A stretch of 47,948 bases of DNA, taken from a virus. Under the pieces are notes generated by a model. It was not told where the DNA came from. It did no database searches and saw nothing but the letters and a program-made list of their open reading frames with translations. The stretch covers positions 1 to 47,948 of the IMG/VR virus record IMGVR_UViG_3300029990_000012. The stretch is one strand, 5' to 3'. A program made the translations under genes and the position numbers. Below, one piece after another: positions 20,836 through 29,851 of this stretch (its first letter is position 1; each line of letters starts with the position of its first letter).

Positions 20836-21951
20836 ATGCAGACTAAGATTAACGATGTGAAAATAGAAGTAGGGGGCGTGTACAAAACATGCGTTGATGG
20901 GGACATAATTGTATTGTCAAAGAGCGGTGAGTTTTCTAACATCATGTTTTTGGAAACATCCAATGAGTACTGTACGCAGACAAATAAAATAAAGTATGGG
21001 AATATAAAAGACAAAAATAAAGACAGAACCCCACACTTTATAAAAGATTGCGTGGATGTTCACGGTGAAAAGTACTCGTATGAAAAAACAGTATTTACTA
21101 TTCAATCAAACAACATAATTGTAACTTGTCCTATTCACGGTGACTTCGAGATTCGAGCGAGTTGCCACAAGCAGGGCCAAGGCTGCGCGGCTTGTGCTCG
21201 TGATATGCATTCTTCGAAAATCACTAAAACAACGGCAGATTTCATCGCCGCGTCTAAAGTTAAGTTCGGGGACAAGTTTGTTTATACAAAAACAGAATAT
21301 CAAGGGACGGATATACCTGTTATTTTAACATGCCCTGCTCATGGGGACATTGAAATAACACCAGCATCCCACAACAGGTGCATGACTGGCTGTTTGTTAT
21401 GCAGTTCCGATACGATGAGTGCTCGTAGGTCTATGGAGTTTAGTGACTTTGTAATGTTGTCAAAAGAGAGGTATGGTGACGTATACTCTTATGATCCTTC
21501 AACATATATAAATATGTCTAGCAAAGCATATGTTACCTGTAAAAGACACGGTGCATGGGGAGTAATAGCTAATAGCCACGTTCATAGGACTTCTGGTTGT
21601 CCACAATGCTTGGAGGAGAGGCGTGGGCATAAAAGAAATCGAAAATGGATACTATATCTATTAGAGTCTGACGGGTTGTTTAAGGTTGGAGTATCCAGCA
21701 GGGAAAGTGCTATTGGAAGGGTAAGAGAAATAAACTCATCAGCATATCCTTTGGTATTCAAGCACGTAATGTCGTTCCAGATGCTAAGGAATGACTGCCT
21801 TGATTTAGAGGGTAAATTACTTGCTAAATTTAGAGCGCTTGGGTGTAAAAATCCAGAGATGAAGTTTGGTGGGTACACTGAGACATTTAGTGGCCTTCCA
21901 TTGAATTATGTTATTAAGATATTCGAGGACACTGTAAGGAAAGAACAATAA
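20836..21951 (+). CDS. GIY-YIG homing-type endonuclease with three DUF723 repeats
   Basis: A 371-residue protein. Residues 10-55 form an SH3-like N-terminal unit like those of the 722-2185 protein. Three zinc units at about 66-120, 133-189 and 202-258 repeat every 68-69 residues (Cys98, 166, 235). Residues 271-365 are the GIY-YIG-type nuclease (ILYLLESDGLFKVGVSS). No ribosome binding site is obvious; translation may be coupled to the upstream small gene three bases away. Its TAA overlaps the ATG of terL (TAATG), so it sits immediately upstream of a conserved gene, the usual place of a free-standing homing gene. Confidence 0.85.
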   Translation: MQTKINDVKIEVGGVYKTCVDGDIIVLSKSGEFSNIMFLETSNEYCTQTNKIKYGNIKDKNKDRTPHFIKDCVDVHGEKYSYEKTVFTIQSNNIIVTCPIHGDFEIRASCHKQGQGCAACARDMHSSKITKTTADFIAASKVKFGDKFVYTKTEYQGTDIPVILTCPAHGDIEITPASHNRCMTGCLLCSSDTMSARRSMEFSDFVMLSKERYGDVYSYDPSTYINMSSKAYVTCKRHGAWGVIANSHVHRTSGCPQCLEERRGHKRNRKWILYLLESDGLFKVGVSSRESAIGRVREINSSAYPLVFKHVMSFQMLRNDCLDLEGKLLAKFRALGCKNPEMKFGGYTETFSGLPLNYVIKIFEDTVRKEQ

Positions 21952-23363
21952 TGGCTAAAAAGAAACTTCCTGTATATGGCCCTGCCTCTGAGACACAAAG
22001 ACAATTCTTAACGCATGAAGCACAGTTTGTAATATACGGCGGAGGAGCTGGATCAGGGAAGTCTCACTTAGCTTTGATGTATTCCCTAGCCTTCAAGGAT
22101 GATCCAGAGTTCCGTGCTGTCTACATCAGGCAATCTTCCGTGCAACTTTCACAAGCAGGTGGTTTATGGATGGAAATGCAATCCATGTATAAGCCATTCA
22201 ATCCAGCATTCCGACAAGATCGCATGTCTGCAACATTTCCTACTGGTGCATTCGTACAGTGTAAAACTCTTGGTGCTGACAGAGAAATTACTAACTTCGA
22301 TGGTGGACAATATAGCCTTGTAGTATTTGATGAGTGCCAATGGCATTCCCAAGAGCAGGTTATGTATTTGCTCTCTCGTATTCGTTCTAAGGCTAAAGGC
22401 CCACACAAACTCATAGCAACTTGCAATCCGCACCCCGATTCCTTCTTACTGAAATTTGTGACTTGGTATCTGGATCAAGAGACAGGTATTCCAATCCACG
22501 AAAGGTCTGGTGTAACTAGGTATTTCTCGCAGTACCGTGGGGATTTGGTATTTGCTGATACAGCAGAAGAAATGCTTGAGAAGTATCCAAATACAACACC
22601 AATGACCTACACATTCGTTGCTGCTAATATTTATAGCAATCCTGTATTAATGCAACGTGATCCAGAATATGTTCGTCGTCTTGAGAATCTTAAACGTGCT
22701 GAACGTGATCGTCTGCTTTTAGGATCATGGTTTGCTAGAGAAACAGCAAGCAAGTATTGGCAACGTGAATGGGTAGAACTTGTAGACTTTCCTCCTGATG
22801 ACGCTGTGCGTCGTGTTAGAGCATGGGACTTAGCTGCAACACTTCCGAGTGAGAGCAACAAAGACCCGGATTATACTTGCGGTGTGAAAGTATCACGCAA
22901 TAAATTTGGTGTCTATACGGTGGAGGATGCCTATCGCTTCAGAAAGTTATCCGGCGATGTCCTCGATGAAATTGTTAAAACAGCAAGAGATGATGGTGTT
23001 GATGAGGTTCAAGTAATGATTCCTGGGGAAATCGGCGCAGGCCGCTCTTGGTCACAGCACGTTATCCGCGTTCTATCTGAGAATGGTATTCCTGCAAGGC
23101 TCGTCCAAGTGTCGGGGCATAAAGGAAAGATTTCAAGATTTCTTCCATTCTCTAGCATGTCGGAAGTAGGTAATGTTAAGGTTGTTAGAGGTGACTGGAA
23201 TGATTGGTTTTATAATGAGTTAGAATCCTTTGACGGGGGTAGAAAAGGCCATGACGATGCTGTTGACGCATGTGCTGACGCTTTCAGCACACTTGCTAAA
23301 ACATCTGTGTTGCCAATGTTTATTCTCCCCTCCATGACAAAGGAGTCCCCTCTCGTCCATTAA
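21951..23363 (+). CDS. terL: Large terminase subunit
   Basis: A 470-residue packaging motor. The ATPase part has Walker A GGGAGSGKS at 30-38 and Walker B LVVFDECQ with Asp127-Glu128. The nuclease part has RVRAWDLAAT (metal-binding Asp) and a C-terminal GHDDAVDACADAF. It cuts concatemeric phage DNA and pumps it into the prohead through the portal. The ATG overlaps the stop of the preceding nuclease gene. It is unusually far from terS because of the ncRNA and nuclease insertions. Confidence 0.95.
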   Translation: MAKKKLPVYGPASETQRQFLTHEAQFVIYGGGAGSGKSHLALMYSLAFKDDPEFRAVYIRQSSVQLSQAGGLWMEMQSMYKPFNPAFRQDRMSATFPTGAFVQCKTLGADREITNFDGGQYSLVVFDECQWHSQEQVMYLLSRIRSKAKGPHKLIATCNPHPDSFLLKFVTWYLDQETGIPIHERSGVTRYFSQYRGDLVFADTAEEMLEKYPNTTPMTYTFVAANIYSNPVLMQRDPEYVRRLENLKRAERDRLLLGSWFARETASKYWQREWVELVDFPPDDAVRRVRAWDLAATLPSESNKDPDYTCGVKVSRNKFGVYTVEDAYRFRKLSGDVLDEIVKTARDDGVDEVQVMIPGEIGAGRSWSQHVIRVLSENGIPARLVQVSGHKGKISRFLPFSSMSEVGNVKVVRGDWNDWFYNELESFDGGRKGHDDAVDACADAFSTLAKTSVLPMFILPSMTKESPLVH

Positions 23364-23398
23364 CAACATAACACACAATTCATCATTATTCAATTATA

Positions 23399-23441
23399 TT
23401 TTCACTTACTACTTGCAATTTGGTGAAAAGTGTGTTATAAT
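23399..23441 (+). promoter_or_regulatory. Promoter with inverted repeat for the head operon
   Basis: TTGCAA (23413-23418), 17 bases, TATAAT (23436-23441) with TGT extended -10. A 7-bp inverted repeat TTTTCAC (23399-23405) / GTGAAAA (23423-23429) surrounds the -35, so it could be an operator. Confidence 0.7.
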
Positions 23442-23489
23442 ATTATGTATAAAGAAAATGAAATCATTTAATAATAAATAGGAGGCTTC

Positions 23490-24992
23490 TTGGCAAAGAC
23501 AACTAAACAAGATGCTACGCTAAACGCATCTCTGCTAACGCCAGATGCAGAAGCCCCTGCCTCTCCTCGTATTGCTCTAGGGGAACAAGGTTATCCGGGA
23601 TTGCGCGTAGCGCTAGGTAACATTACAGAAGAAGCAAATAGAAAACTTAGAATGCCTTATCTCGTAAGAGAAATTAACGAGATGAAGAAAGACTCAGCAG
23701 TTGCTGCTGCATTGTCATTTTATAAGACAATGTTAGGACGAGTCAAATGGAATGTTAAAGCCCCCGTGGGGGCAGATGATACACTTATTGAACGTACAGC
23801 ATTTGTTCGATCATGTATGAATGACATGGAACATAGTTGGTTTGATTTCATCTCTAGCATGATGTCTGTTATTGACTATGGCTGGTGCGTCAATGAGAAA
23901 GTATATAAGCGTCGTACTAAGAAAACATCAAAATATAATGATGGCTTAGTTGGCTGGAAAGCATTGCCTGTACGTGCACAATCATCTTGGTACAAATGGC
24001 GATTCACAGATGATGGCCGTTACCTTACTCATTTTGTTCAAGACTTGAATGCTCTTAATCAGAGCGGACAGTATAACACATTGATGGGCAAGTATGGGGC
24101 CTTCGTAGAGATTCCTCGTGAAAAATTTATGTTGTTTCGCACAAGTCCTGAGAATGGAAACATTGAGGGAGCACCAGCACTAAAGAGTGCATGGGTTGCT
24201 TGGCGATATAAGAAAGAAATTGAAACACAAGAGATGATTGGTATTGGGCGAGACTTAGGTGGCTTGCTGAATATTGAGATTCCTGCGGCATACATGTCTC
24301 CTGACGCATCTCCTGCACACAAGGCAGTTTATGAAGACTATAAGAAAGCTGTTCGTAATGTTGCTGTTGGTGAGCAGTCTGGAATTATCACCCCTTCGGA
24401 TGTGGATGAGACAACCAAGGCCAAACTATTTAAAGTTGATCTGCTCACGTCCCAAGGTGGTAAGAGCTACGACACTAGCACTATTATTCAGCGCTACACT
24501 AGCAATATCCTTGTTTGTCTCTTTGCTGACTTGCTTCAGCTTGGCAATAATTCTACTGGCAGTTTTGCTCTAGCAGGAAGCAAGGAAAACATTGTTACCT
24601 ATGCGCTAGACTTTAGGCTTAGAGAAATTAAGAATGTGCTAGATAATGATCTTATCAAGCAGACATTTGAAATGAATCAGTGGGACACTTCTGTGTTGCC
24701 TGAGTTTGTTTATGAGCCTTTGGATAGTGTAGATATTGAAAGTTTAGGCAAGTTTATCCAACAAACAATGGCCGTAGGCGCACTAGAAGCGAATCGTGAA
24801 GTCCTTAACATTGTTAGAACCACTATTGGAGCTACAGCATTTCCTGACGATAAAGAACCAATGTTGGAGTATATGAATAAGCCAACGTCAAGGGCCGGTG
24901 ATGGATATGCGACGGATACTGGTGGTTTAAATGGAACATCTGATTCTGCTCCAACAAAAGATAATACTGCTTCAAACAAAGCAAATAAATAA
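23490..24992 (+). CDS. Portal protein
   Basis: A 500-residue portal of the DUF935-like type: an N-terminal tail, YLVREINEMKKDSAVAAALS, a central WFDFISSMMSVIDYGWCVNE and LLQLGNNSTGSFALAGSKE near residue 355, and a Gly/Ser/Thr-rich disordered C-terminus. It forms the dodecameric ring at the capsid vertex that docks terminase and connectors. The start is TTG at 23490 with AGGAGG upstream. Its own promoter lies at 23413-23441. Confidence 0.92.
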   Translation: MAKTTKQDATLNASLLTPDAEAPASPRIALGEQGYPGLRVALGNITEEANRKLRMPYLVREINEMKKDSAVAAALSFYKTMLGRVKWNVKAPVGADDTLIERTAFVRSCMNDMEHSWFDFISSMMSVIDYGWCVNEKVYKRRTKKTSKYNDGLVGWKALPVRAQSSWYKWRFTDDGRYLTHFVQDLNALNQSGQYNTLMGKYGAFVEIPREKFMLFRTSPENGNIEGAPALKSAWVAWRYKKEIETQEMIGIGRDLGGLLNIEIPAAYMSPDASPAHKAVYEDYKKAVRNVAVGEQSGIITPSDVDETTKAKLFKVDLLTSQGGKSYDTSTIIQRYTSNILVCLFADLLQLGNNSTGSFALAGSKENIVTYALDFRLREIKNVLDNDLIKQTFEMNQWDTSVLPEFVYEPLDSVDIESLGKFIQQTMAVGALEANREVLNIVRTTIGATAFPDDKEPMLEYMNKPTSRAGDGYATDTGGLNGTSDSAPTKDNTASNKANK

Positions 24993-25000
24993 GGAGGAAC

Positions 25001-26098
25001 ATGGCTGAAGTTTATTGGATTCACTTACCAGAACACACAAACATGTTCTCTCAAGGATATATAGGAGTTAGCAATAGGAACGCGAAAATTAGGTACAATG
25101 AACACTTAAACCTTGCAAGACTAGGGCATACGAGTACGCTTTATAATGCTATGAGAAAATACGCAGACACGGTGTCTTTGAGTGTTGTCTGCGTGTGTGT
25201 AGAAGAGTACGCTTATTATCTAGAAGAGAAGGTTCGCCCAATTAAGCATACCGGCTGGAACATACAAAAAGGTGGATTTGCACCTCCTAGCCAAACTGGT
25301 AAGAAACGAGTTGCGCGTCGTAGAATAAAGGGCACTCCAGCACATAGACTTTCTGTTTCAAAAAGAATGAAAGAAATGTGGGCAGGAAGAACAAAAGAAG
25401 AAAGAATTAGTGCAACTTCCCACTTAGCAAAATATGCGGGAACACCAGATAATATTGCAAAAATATTAGCTTCTAAAAAGGGGTATAAAGTAACAGAAGA
25501 TACTCGTAAGCATATGTGTGCTGCACAGAAGTTACGTGCAGCTAGAGATAGGGAAGATGTTCTTCGTGTAATTAGTATCGCTAAACAAATGTCTAATAAT
25601 ACTCCTTGGCTAGTATCAGACGCAAGAAAAGACGTTTGGTCAGAAGCAAATGAAATATATAATATTTACTCAAATTGCCCTCACCCAATAAAAGCGCAAG
25701 TAGCAAAAGAACATGGAATATTTCGCGCCATTGAATTGTCCGCTTTATGGAGAAACTTTGTTGATGGGTGGGTTCCGGCAGAAGATGTGCTATGGCAGGA
25801 TTGGAAAAACTCATATAAGCTCCCTGCCAAGATTACAAGGGAAGATTCACCAAAACGAAAGTCTAAATGGGAACACCCCAATGCCAATGTAGAGGTGTGG
25901 GCAAAAGCGGATATTCTATTTGAAGTGTTTTCAGCAAAAAGTAGGTGTGGAACAAGGGCTTTATCAGGTGATTTTAATGGGTTAACAAGGAACTCTTTCG
26001 ACTCTATTCTAGATTCTTTTAAGAGTGGTTGGAACCCACTAATAGATAATAAATGGGCAGAATGGAAAGCCTCAATCAAATGGAGTGAAAATGCTTAA
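25001..26098 (+). CDS. GIY-YIG homing endonuclease with NUMOD-like modules
   Basis: A 365-residue protein with a different domain order from the DUF723 group: the GIY-YIG domain is N-terminal (VYWIHLP ... QGYIGVSNR, residues 4-90). It is followed by basic NUMOD-like DNA-binding modules (HRLSVSKRMKEMWAGRTKEE, VTEDTRKHMCAAQKLRAARD) and a C-terminal domain with repeated Trp motifs. This is the classical SegA/I-TevI-like arrangement. It is inserted between portal and protease; GGAGG precedes the ATG and its end supplies the ribosome binding site of the protease gene. Confidence 0.82.
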   Translation: MAEVYWIHLPEHTNMFSQGYIGVSNRNAKIRYNEHLNLARLGHTSTLYNAMRKYADTVSLSVVCVCVEEYAYYLEEKVRPIKHTGWNIQKGGFAPPSQTGKKRVARRRIKGTPAHRLSVSKRMKEMWAGRTKEERISATSHLAKYAGTPDNIAKILASKKGYKVTEDTRKHMCAAQKLRAARDREDVLRVISIAKQMSNNTPWLVSDARKDVWSEANEIYNIYSNCPHPIKAQVAKEHGIFRAIELSALWRNFVDGWVPAEDVLWQDWKNSYKLPAKITREDSPKRKSKWEHPNANVEVWAKADILFEVFSAKSRCGTRALSGDFNGLTRNSFDSILDSFKSGWNPLIDNKWAEWKASIKWSENA

Positions 26099-26939
26099 AC
26101 AACTGCTTAGATTTTCTTCACAAGTATTTAACCAACCTCAATTAATTACTGCTGAAGAATTCTCCCCCATTGTTGATTATCTCTCCAAACGAAATCTTGG
26201 AGAGATTTCTATGATGGAGGATAACGAGGGTGACTATCCAGATAAAGAAAACGAGATTGAAATTACTAACGGTGTAGCCTTCATTAAGATCGAGGGTGCG
26301 CTAAGTTACAAACCGGTAAAGATGATGTGCTCTCCAGAAGGCACAAGTTATGTTGGTCTTGTGGAGCAAGTTACTGAAGCAATCTCCGCAGGAGCAGACA
26401 CAATCGTGTTTGAACACAGTTCCGGGGGTGGTCAGGCATTGGGCTGCTTCCTCATGGCTAATGAGGTGCGAATGCTAATGGACGAAGCAGGAGTTAAGTC
26501 ATATAGCTACATTGACGAAGGAAGTTATTCGGCGAGTTACGCTTGGGCATGTATCTCTGACGAAGTGATTATCTCTCCAGAGGCATCCTGCGGCAGTATC
26601 GGATGTATTTGTGCAATGATCGACAACTCTGAGGCAATGGCTAAAGAAGGCTATCGTAGAGTTGTTATTTCAAGCACACCGGGCAAGTCTCCATATAATG
26701 AGGATGGCGGCTTCTCTGAGCAATTCCTTGCAAAGATGCAGGAAGATGTTACACGACTTGGCAATACTTTTGCGGAGCATGTAGCAAAATATACCGGTTT
26801 GCCGGTTGACGATATTCTTGCAATGGATGCTCAAACATTCTATGCAGAGAAGGCTCTTGAAATTGGATTAGTTAATTCAATCATGACACCAAGGGAGTTT
26901 ATGAATTATTTGATGACGAAGGGAAGTAACTATGCTTAA
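26091..26939 (+). CDS. S49-family prohead protease (gpC-like)
   Basis: A 282-residue SppA/S49-type serine protease. GVAFIKIEGALSYKP and TIVFEHSSGGGQALGCF match the lambda gpC family, and GSYSASYAWACISDEVI carries the likely nucleophilic Ser, followed by SCGSIGCICA. It would cleave scaffold and portal during head maturation. The ATG at 26091 is chosen over GTG 26085 because GGAG at 26082-26085 is then correctly placed. The gene overlaps both neighbours by eight bases. Confidence 0.9.
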   Translation: MLKQLLRFSSQVFNQPQLITAEEFSPIVDYLSKRNLGEISMMEDNEGDYPDKENEIEITNGVAFIKIEGALSYKPVKMMCSPEGTSYVGLVEQVTEAISAGADTIVFEHSSGGGQALGCFLMANEVRMLMDEAGVKSYSYIDEGSYSASYAWACISDEVIISPEASCGSIGCICAMIDNSEAMAKEGYRRVVISSTPGKSPYNEDGGFSEQFLAKMQEDVTRLGNTFAEHVAKYTGLPVDDILAMDAQTFYAEKALEIGLVNSIMTPREFMNYLMTKGSNYA

Positions 26940-27465
26940 GGCTGTAATGAAAGCGCTTGGCGCAGATACGGAGCAGGTTGCTCCTGTTGAAGCAAATCAA
27001 GATTTGACTAATTTGAATATCAATGAGCAACTTACTGTTGCCTTGGATGAGATTGTTGCTAAAGACAATATGCTTGGTGAATTCACTGCTAAGTTTGACA
27101 CTATGGCAAAAGAAATCGAAGGCTACAAGGAGCAACTTGCTAATTTGCAATCTTATGCAGATGAGGCGCAAGCCAAGGCATTGGCTGCTGCTGAAGAATT
27201 GAAGGCTAAGGAACTTAGCGATAAACGTGAGCAACTAGCCGATGTAATCGGCAAGGATAATCCCGGCTTCGATGTTACCTTTGCTGCGTTGCAATCGTTG
27301 AATGCGGAAGCATTCGGAGTTGTGCTTAGTGGCTTTAAGGCTTCATTTGAGACTGAAGCAAAGGGTGCCATGTTTAATGAAGTAGGCATTAGTGGCGAAG
27401 CAGAAGTTAAGGCAGAAGAAGAATCTGAAACTGCACGTATCATCAAACAAACTTACAATAAATAA
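26932..27465 (+). CDS. Probable scaffolding protein
   Basis: A 177-residue, highly acidic, helical protein with a long coiled-coil (MAKEIEGYKEQLANLQSYAD, residues ~60-105). Its place between the S49 protease and the decoration and capsid genes matches lambda Nu3-like scaffolds. The first ~15 residues are hydrophobic and basic. Its start overlaps the protease end by eight bases. Confidence 0.7.
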   Translation: MLKAVMKALGADTEQVAPVEANQDLTNLNINEQLTVALDEIVAKDNMLGEFTAKFDTMAKEIEGYKEQLANLQSYADEAQAKALAAAEELKAKELSDKREQLADVIGKDNPGFDVTFAALQSLNAEAFGVVLSGFKASFETEAKGAMFNEVGISGEAEVKAEEESETARIIKQTYNK

Positions 27466-27480
27466 GAAAAGGAATTACAA

Positions 27481-27900
27481 ATGACTGTTATTGCTACTCG
27501 TGGCGACATTTTTAGCGCAGTTTTCCAGGACGAATACGATCCTTCTAGCTCGATTACTCGTGACGTTGTTACCGTAAATCTAGCCGCAGGCGCTACGCTT
27601 GTCCAAGGAACTGTCTTGGCAAAAGTCACTGCCACTGGCAAGTACATTGTTCAAGACTCAACTCTTGGTGCTGGCGCTGGCCTTGAGGCCGCAGGCGTTC
27701 TTATTGGTGCTGACGAACTTACTTCAAGTGTTGTTTGTGCGACTACGACAGATACTAAAGTTTTGATGTTGGCAAGGGGGCCAGCAAAAATTGTCGCTGG
27801 AAAACTTGTCTATGGTGCTGGTACGACTACTGCTGCTCATAAACTTGCTGTCCAGAACACCCTTGCTGACAAGGGCATCGTCCAAGTTGCTGCGCTTTAA
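27481..27900 (+). CDS. Head decoration protein (gpD-like)
   Basis: A 139-residue protein of the lambda gpD/HDPD family, recognised by VNLAAGATLVQGTVLAKVTA, AAGVLIGADELTSSV and ARGPAKIVAGKLVYG. It would cap the capsid after expansion and stabilise it against DNA pressure. AAAAGGAATT precedes the ATG, and the gene directly precedes the capsid gene. Confidence 0.9.
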   Translation: MTVIATRGDIFSAVFQDEYDPSSSITRDVVTVNLAAGATLVQGTVLAKVTATGKYIVQDSTLGAGAGLEAAGVLIGADELTSSVVCATTTDTKVLMLARGPAKIVAGKLVYGAGTTTAAHKLAVQNTLADKGIVQVAAL

Positions 27901-27928
27901 TATAAAATAAGATAAGGAAATATAACAA

Positions 27929-28939
27929 ATGATTATCCGTAAATTTGGTAGTAGCTTTGAGGTAGCCGACTACACTGGTGAAGTGTTGATGATTCCGAAC
28001 CAGTGGGGGCTACTCAACCAGTCCGGTTTGTTCATGGATGAAGGGGTTAGTGAGTATTCGGTTCAATTTGAACAAACCACTAAAGACGGCGCGCTGATCG
28101 TTGACAAGGTTCGTGGTGAGCGCGCAAGCGCTGGCAAGGATTCTACCAGTAAACTGTTTAGCTGGGCAGTTCCACATTTCCCTTATGACGATGCAATTTT
28201 CCCACAAGACATCAAGGGTAAACGCGCATACGGCAGCGCGGATCAAGAAGAAACGCTCGCCGCCGTTCGCGCACGTAAGCTGGCACGTATTGTTCAAAAC
28301 CACGCTTGGACTCTCGAATACGCACGTTTTCAACTACTGACTGCCGGTACAGTCTACGCCCCAAATGGCACGGTGAGTATGAACTACTTTACTGAAATGG
28401 GTGTTAGTCAGACCGTTGTTAACTTTGATCTAGCTACTAGCACGACCGATGTTATCTCTAAGGTTGAGGCAGTTATTTCGTCTATCCAAGATAATGCAAG
28501 TGGTGAGAATGTACAGAGTGTTATTGGTTACTGTTCTCCTGGCTTTTTTGCCGCCCTAATTTCACATCCTAACGTTAAGGCTGCATATACATACTATGCT
28601 TCCACTCAAGACCCGCTTCGTTCACGGCTGGGTGGAAACACTGCTATGTATCGTACCTTCGATTACGCGGGTATTCAGTTTGTTGAAGTCCGTGGTAACT
28701 ACGCGGGCAATTTGTTCATTCCTGCTAAGGATGCAGTATTTGTCCCGGTTGGTACTTCCTCATTTTTGACTTTCACCGCGCCAGCAAATAAGTTTGACTT
28801 GCTGGGAACCGTTGGGGAGCGTGTTTACGCGTTCGAGTATCCTTCAGAACGAGGGGATAAGATTGTTATTGAGTCAGAAGCCAATTTCTTGAACGCATGT
28901 ACTCGCCCCGCTCTAATTGTGCGAGGATATACGGCGTAA
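27929..28939 (+). CDS. Major capsid protein (gpE-like)
   Basis: A 336-residue HK97-fold capsid of the lambda gpE family (Phage_cap_E), close to the family's typical length. Key stretches: FSWAVPHFPYDDAIFPQDIK, VRARKLARIVQNHAWTLEYA, GYCSPGFFAALISHPNVK and AKDAVFVPVGTSSFLTF. AAGGAAATAT precedes the ATG. A terminator at 28959-28979 follows at once, then a promoter for the inserted nuclease. Base composition is slightly richer in GC than its neighbours. Confidence 0.95.
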   Translation: MIIRKFGSSFEVADYTGEVLMIPNQWGLLNQSGLFMDEGVSEYSVQFEQTTKDGALIVDKVRGERASAGKDSTSKLFSWAVPHFPYDDAIFPQDIKGKRAYGSADQEETLAAVRARKLARIVQNHAWTLEYARFQLLTAGTVYAPNGTVSMNYFTEMGVSQTVVNFDLATSTTDVISKVEAVISSIQDNASGENVQSVIGYCSPGFFAALISHPNVKAAYTYYASTQDPLRSRLGGNTAMYRTFDYAGIQFVEVRGNYAGNLFIPAKDAVFVPVGTSSFLTFTAPANKFDLLGTVGERVYAFEYPSERGDKIVIESEANFLNACTRPALIVRGYTA

Positions 28940-28958
28940 TTAGATAGTCTGCTTTACA

Positions 28959-28979
28959 AAGGGGGCAAAATGCCCCCTT
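28959..28979 (+). terminator. Hairpin terminator after the capsid gene
   Basis: AAGGGGGCA-AAA-TGCCCCCTT, a 9-bp stem with a three-base loop but only a short T run. It may limit readthrough or protect the 3' end of capsid mRNA. Confidence 0.65.
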
Positions 28980-29006
28980 GCTAAAGTTGATTAATTATGA
29001 TATAAT
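28978..29006 (+). promoter_or_regulatory. Promoter of the 29096 nuclease
   Basis: TTGCTA, 17 bases, TATAAT with TGA extended -10, starting at the foot of the capsid terminator. Same type as 14284-14312. Confidence 0.7.
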
Positions 29007-29014
29007 GTTTGTTT

Positions 29015-29095
29015 TTAATGAATTGGGCGAACGGACTGATCCTCCTTCTTGTGCCACTACACAAGATAGCCCACCAATTCTTAGTGGGGAACAAT
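29015..29095 (+). promoter_or_regulatory. Two-hairpin leader of a homing endonuclease
   Basis: GGCGA, CTCCTT, hairpin CTTGTG/CACAAG, ATAGCC, hairpin CCCAC/GTGGG with loop CAATTCTTA, then GGGGA before the ATG. It parallels 17815-17908 element by element with different stem sequences. Confidence 0.6.
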
Positions 29096-29851
29096 ATGAG
29101 AAAGCTAACAAGAGAAGAGTTTATTGCAAAGGTGACTCTCGCAAACAAAGATAAAGGATATGACTACTCCAGTGTTGTATATGTAAACAACAACATAAAG
29201 GTAGAGATCATTTGTCCGATACACGGTTCGTTCATGTCTAGACCAGATCATTTAACAAAAGGGCGTGGATGCAAAAAGTGTTGTGATGCAGAACGAGGAC
29301 TTAATAATCGGCTCACTAAACAAGAAGGTATTTATAAGTTAGAGCAAGTTGTTGACCAAACAAAGTACGATTTATCAAAAGTAGAATATGTGACTTATGA
29401 CGAAAAAGTTATTGTAACGTGTAAAGTACACGGGGATTTTCTAATTGCCCCTAGAACACTACTTAGAGGCTGTGGCTGTAGCCTGTGTATGGATACTGGG
29501 TTCAATCCAGGCAAGCCAGCAAAATTATACATCCACAATATCGTAAATTGCCAGCACAGTTTCACTGGATTTGGTATAACAAGAAACCTAAAGGCTAGGA
29601 CGAGAAGCCACACTAAAAACTTAAATCGTGAAGGTTATTTAATTACAGAGTCCTTTGTTAGTGATGAAATGGATGGTAAGTTTATTCAGCAACTAGAGAA
29701 TACCCTGAAAGAGACATTCACAGCTGATTCTGCTACTTCGCATCTAGAAGGTTTTAAACGAGAAAGCACAACAGCCCCATACCACGAAGTAGTAGCATTC
29801 GTACAACAATACATAGCAAACAATAATAAGGAGCCACATGGCGACACTTGA
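29096..29851 (+). CDS. GIY-YIG homing-type endonuclease with two DUF723 repeats
   Basis: A 251-residue protein. Two zinc units at residues 5-62 and 77-131 (Cys40 and Cys109, 69 apart; HG-x-F after each) are followed by a short nuclease domain from residue 143 (KLYIHNIV ... GFGITRNLKARTRSHT). It lies between the capsid and head-tail connector genes. The ATG at 29096 is chosen because GGGGA precedes it and the zinc unit starts there; an upstream hydrophobic extension would run through the leader hairpins. It overlaps the connector gene by 14 bases. Confidence 0.82.
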   Translation: MRKLTREEFIAKVTLANKDKGYDYSSVVYVNNNIKVEIICPIHGSFMSRPDHLTKGRGCKKCCDAERGLNNRLTKQEGIYKLEQVVDQTKYDLSKVEYVTYDEKVIVTCKVHGDFLIAPRTLLRGCGCSLCMDTGFNPGKPAKLYIHNIVNCQHSFTGFGITRNLKARTRSHTKNLNREGYLITESFVSDEMDGKFIQQLENTLKETFTADSATSHLEGFKRESTTAPYHEVVAFVQQYIANNNKEPHGDT

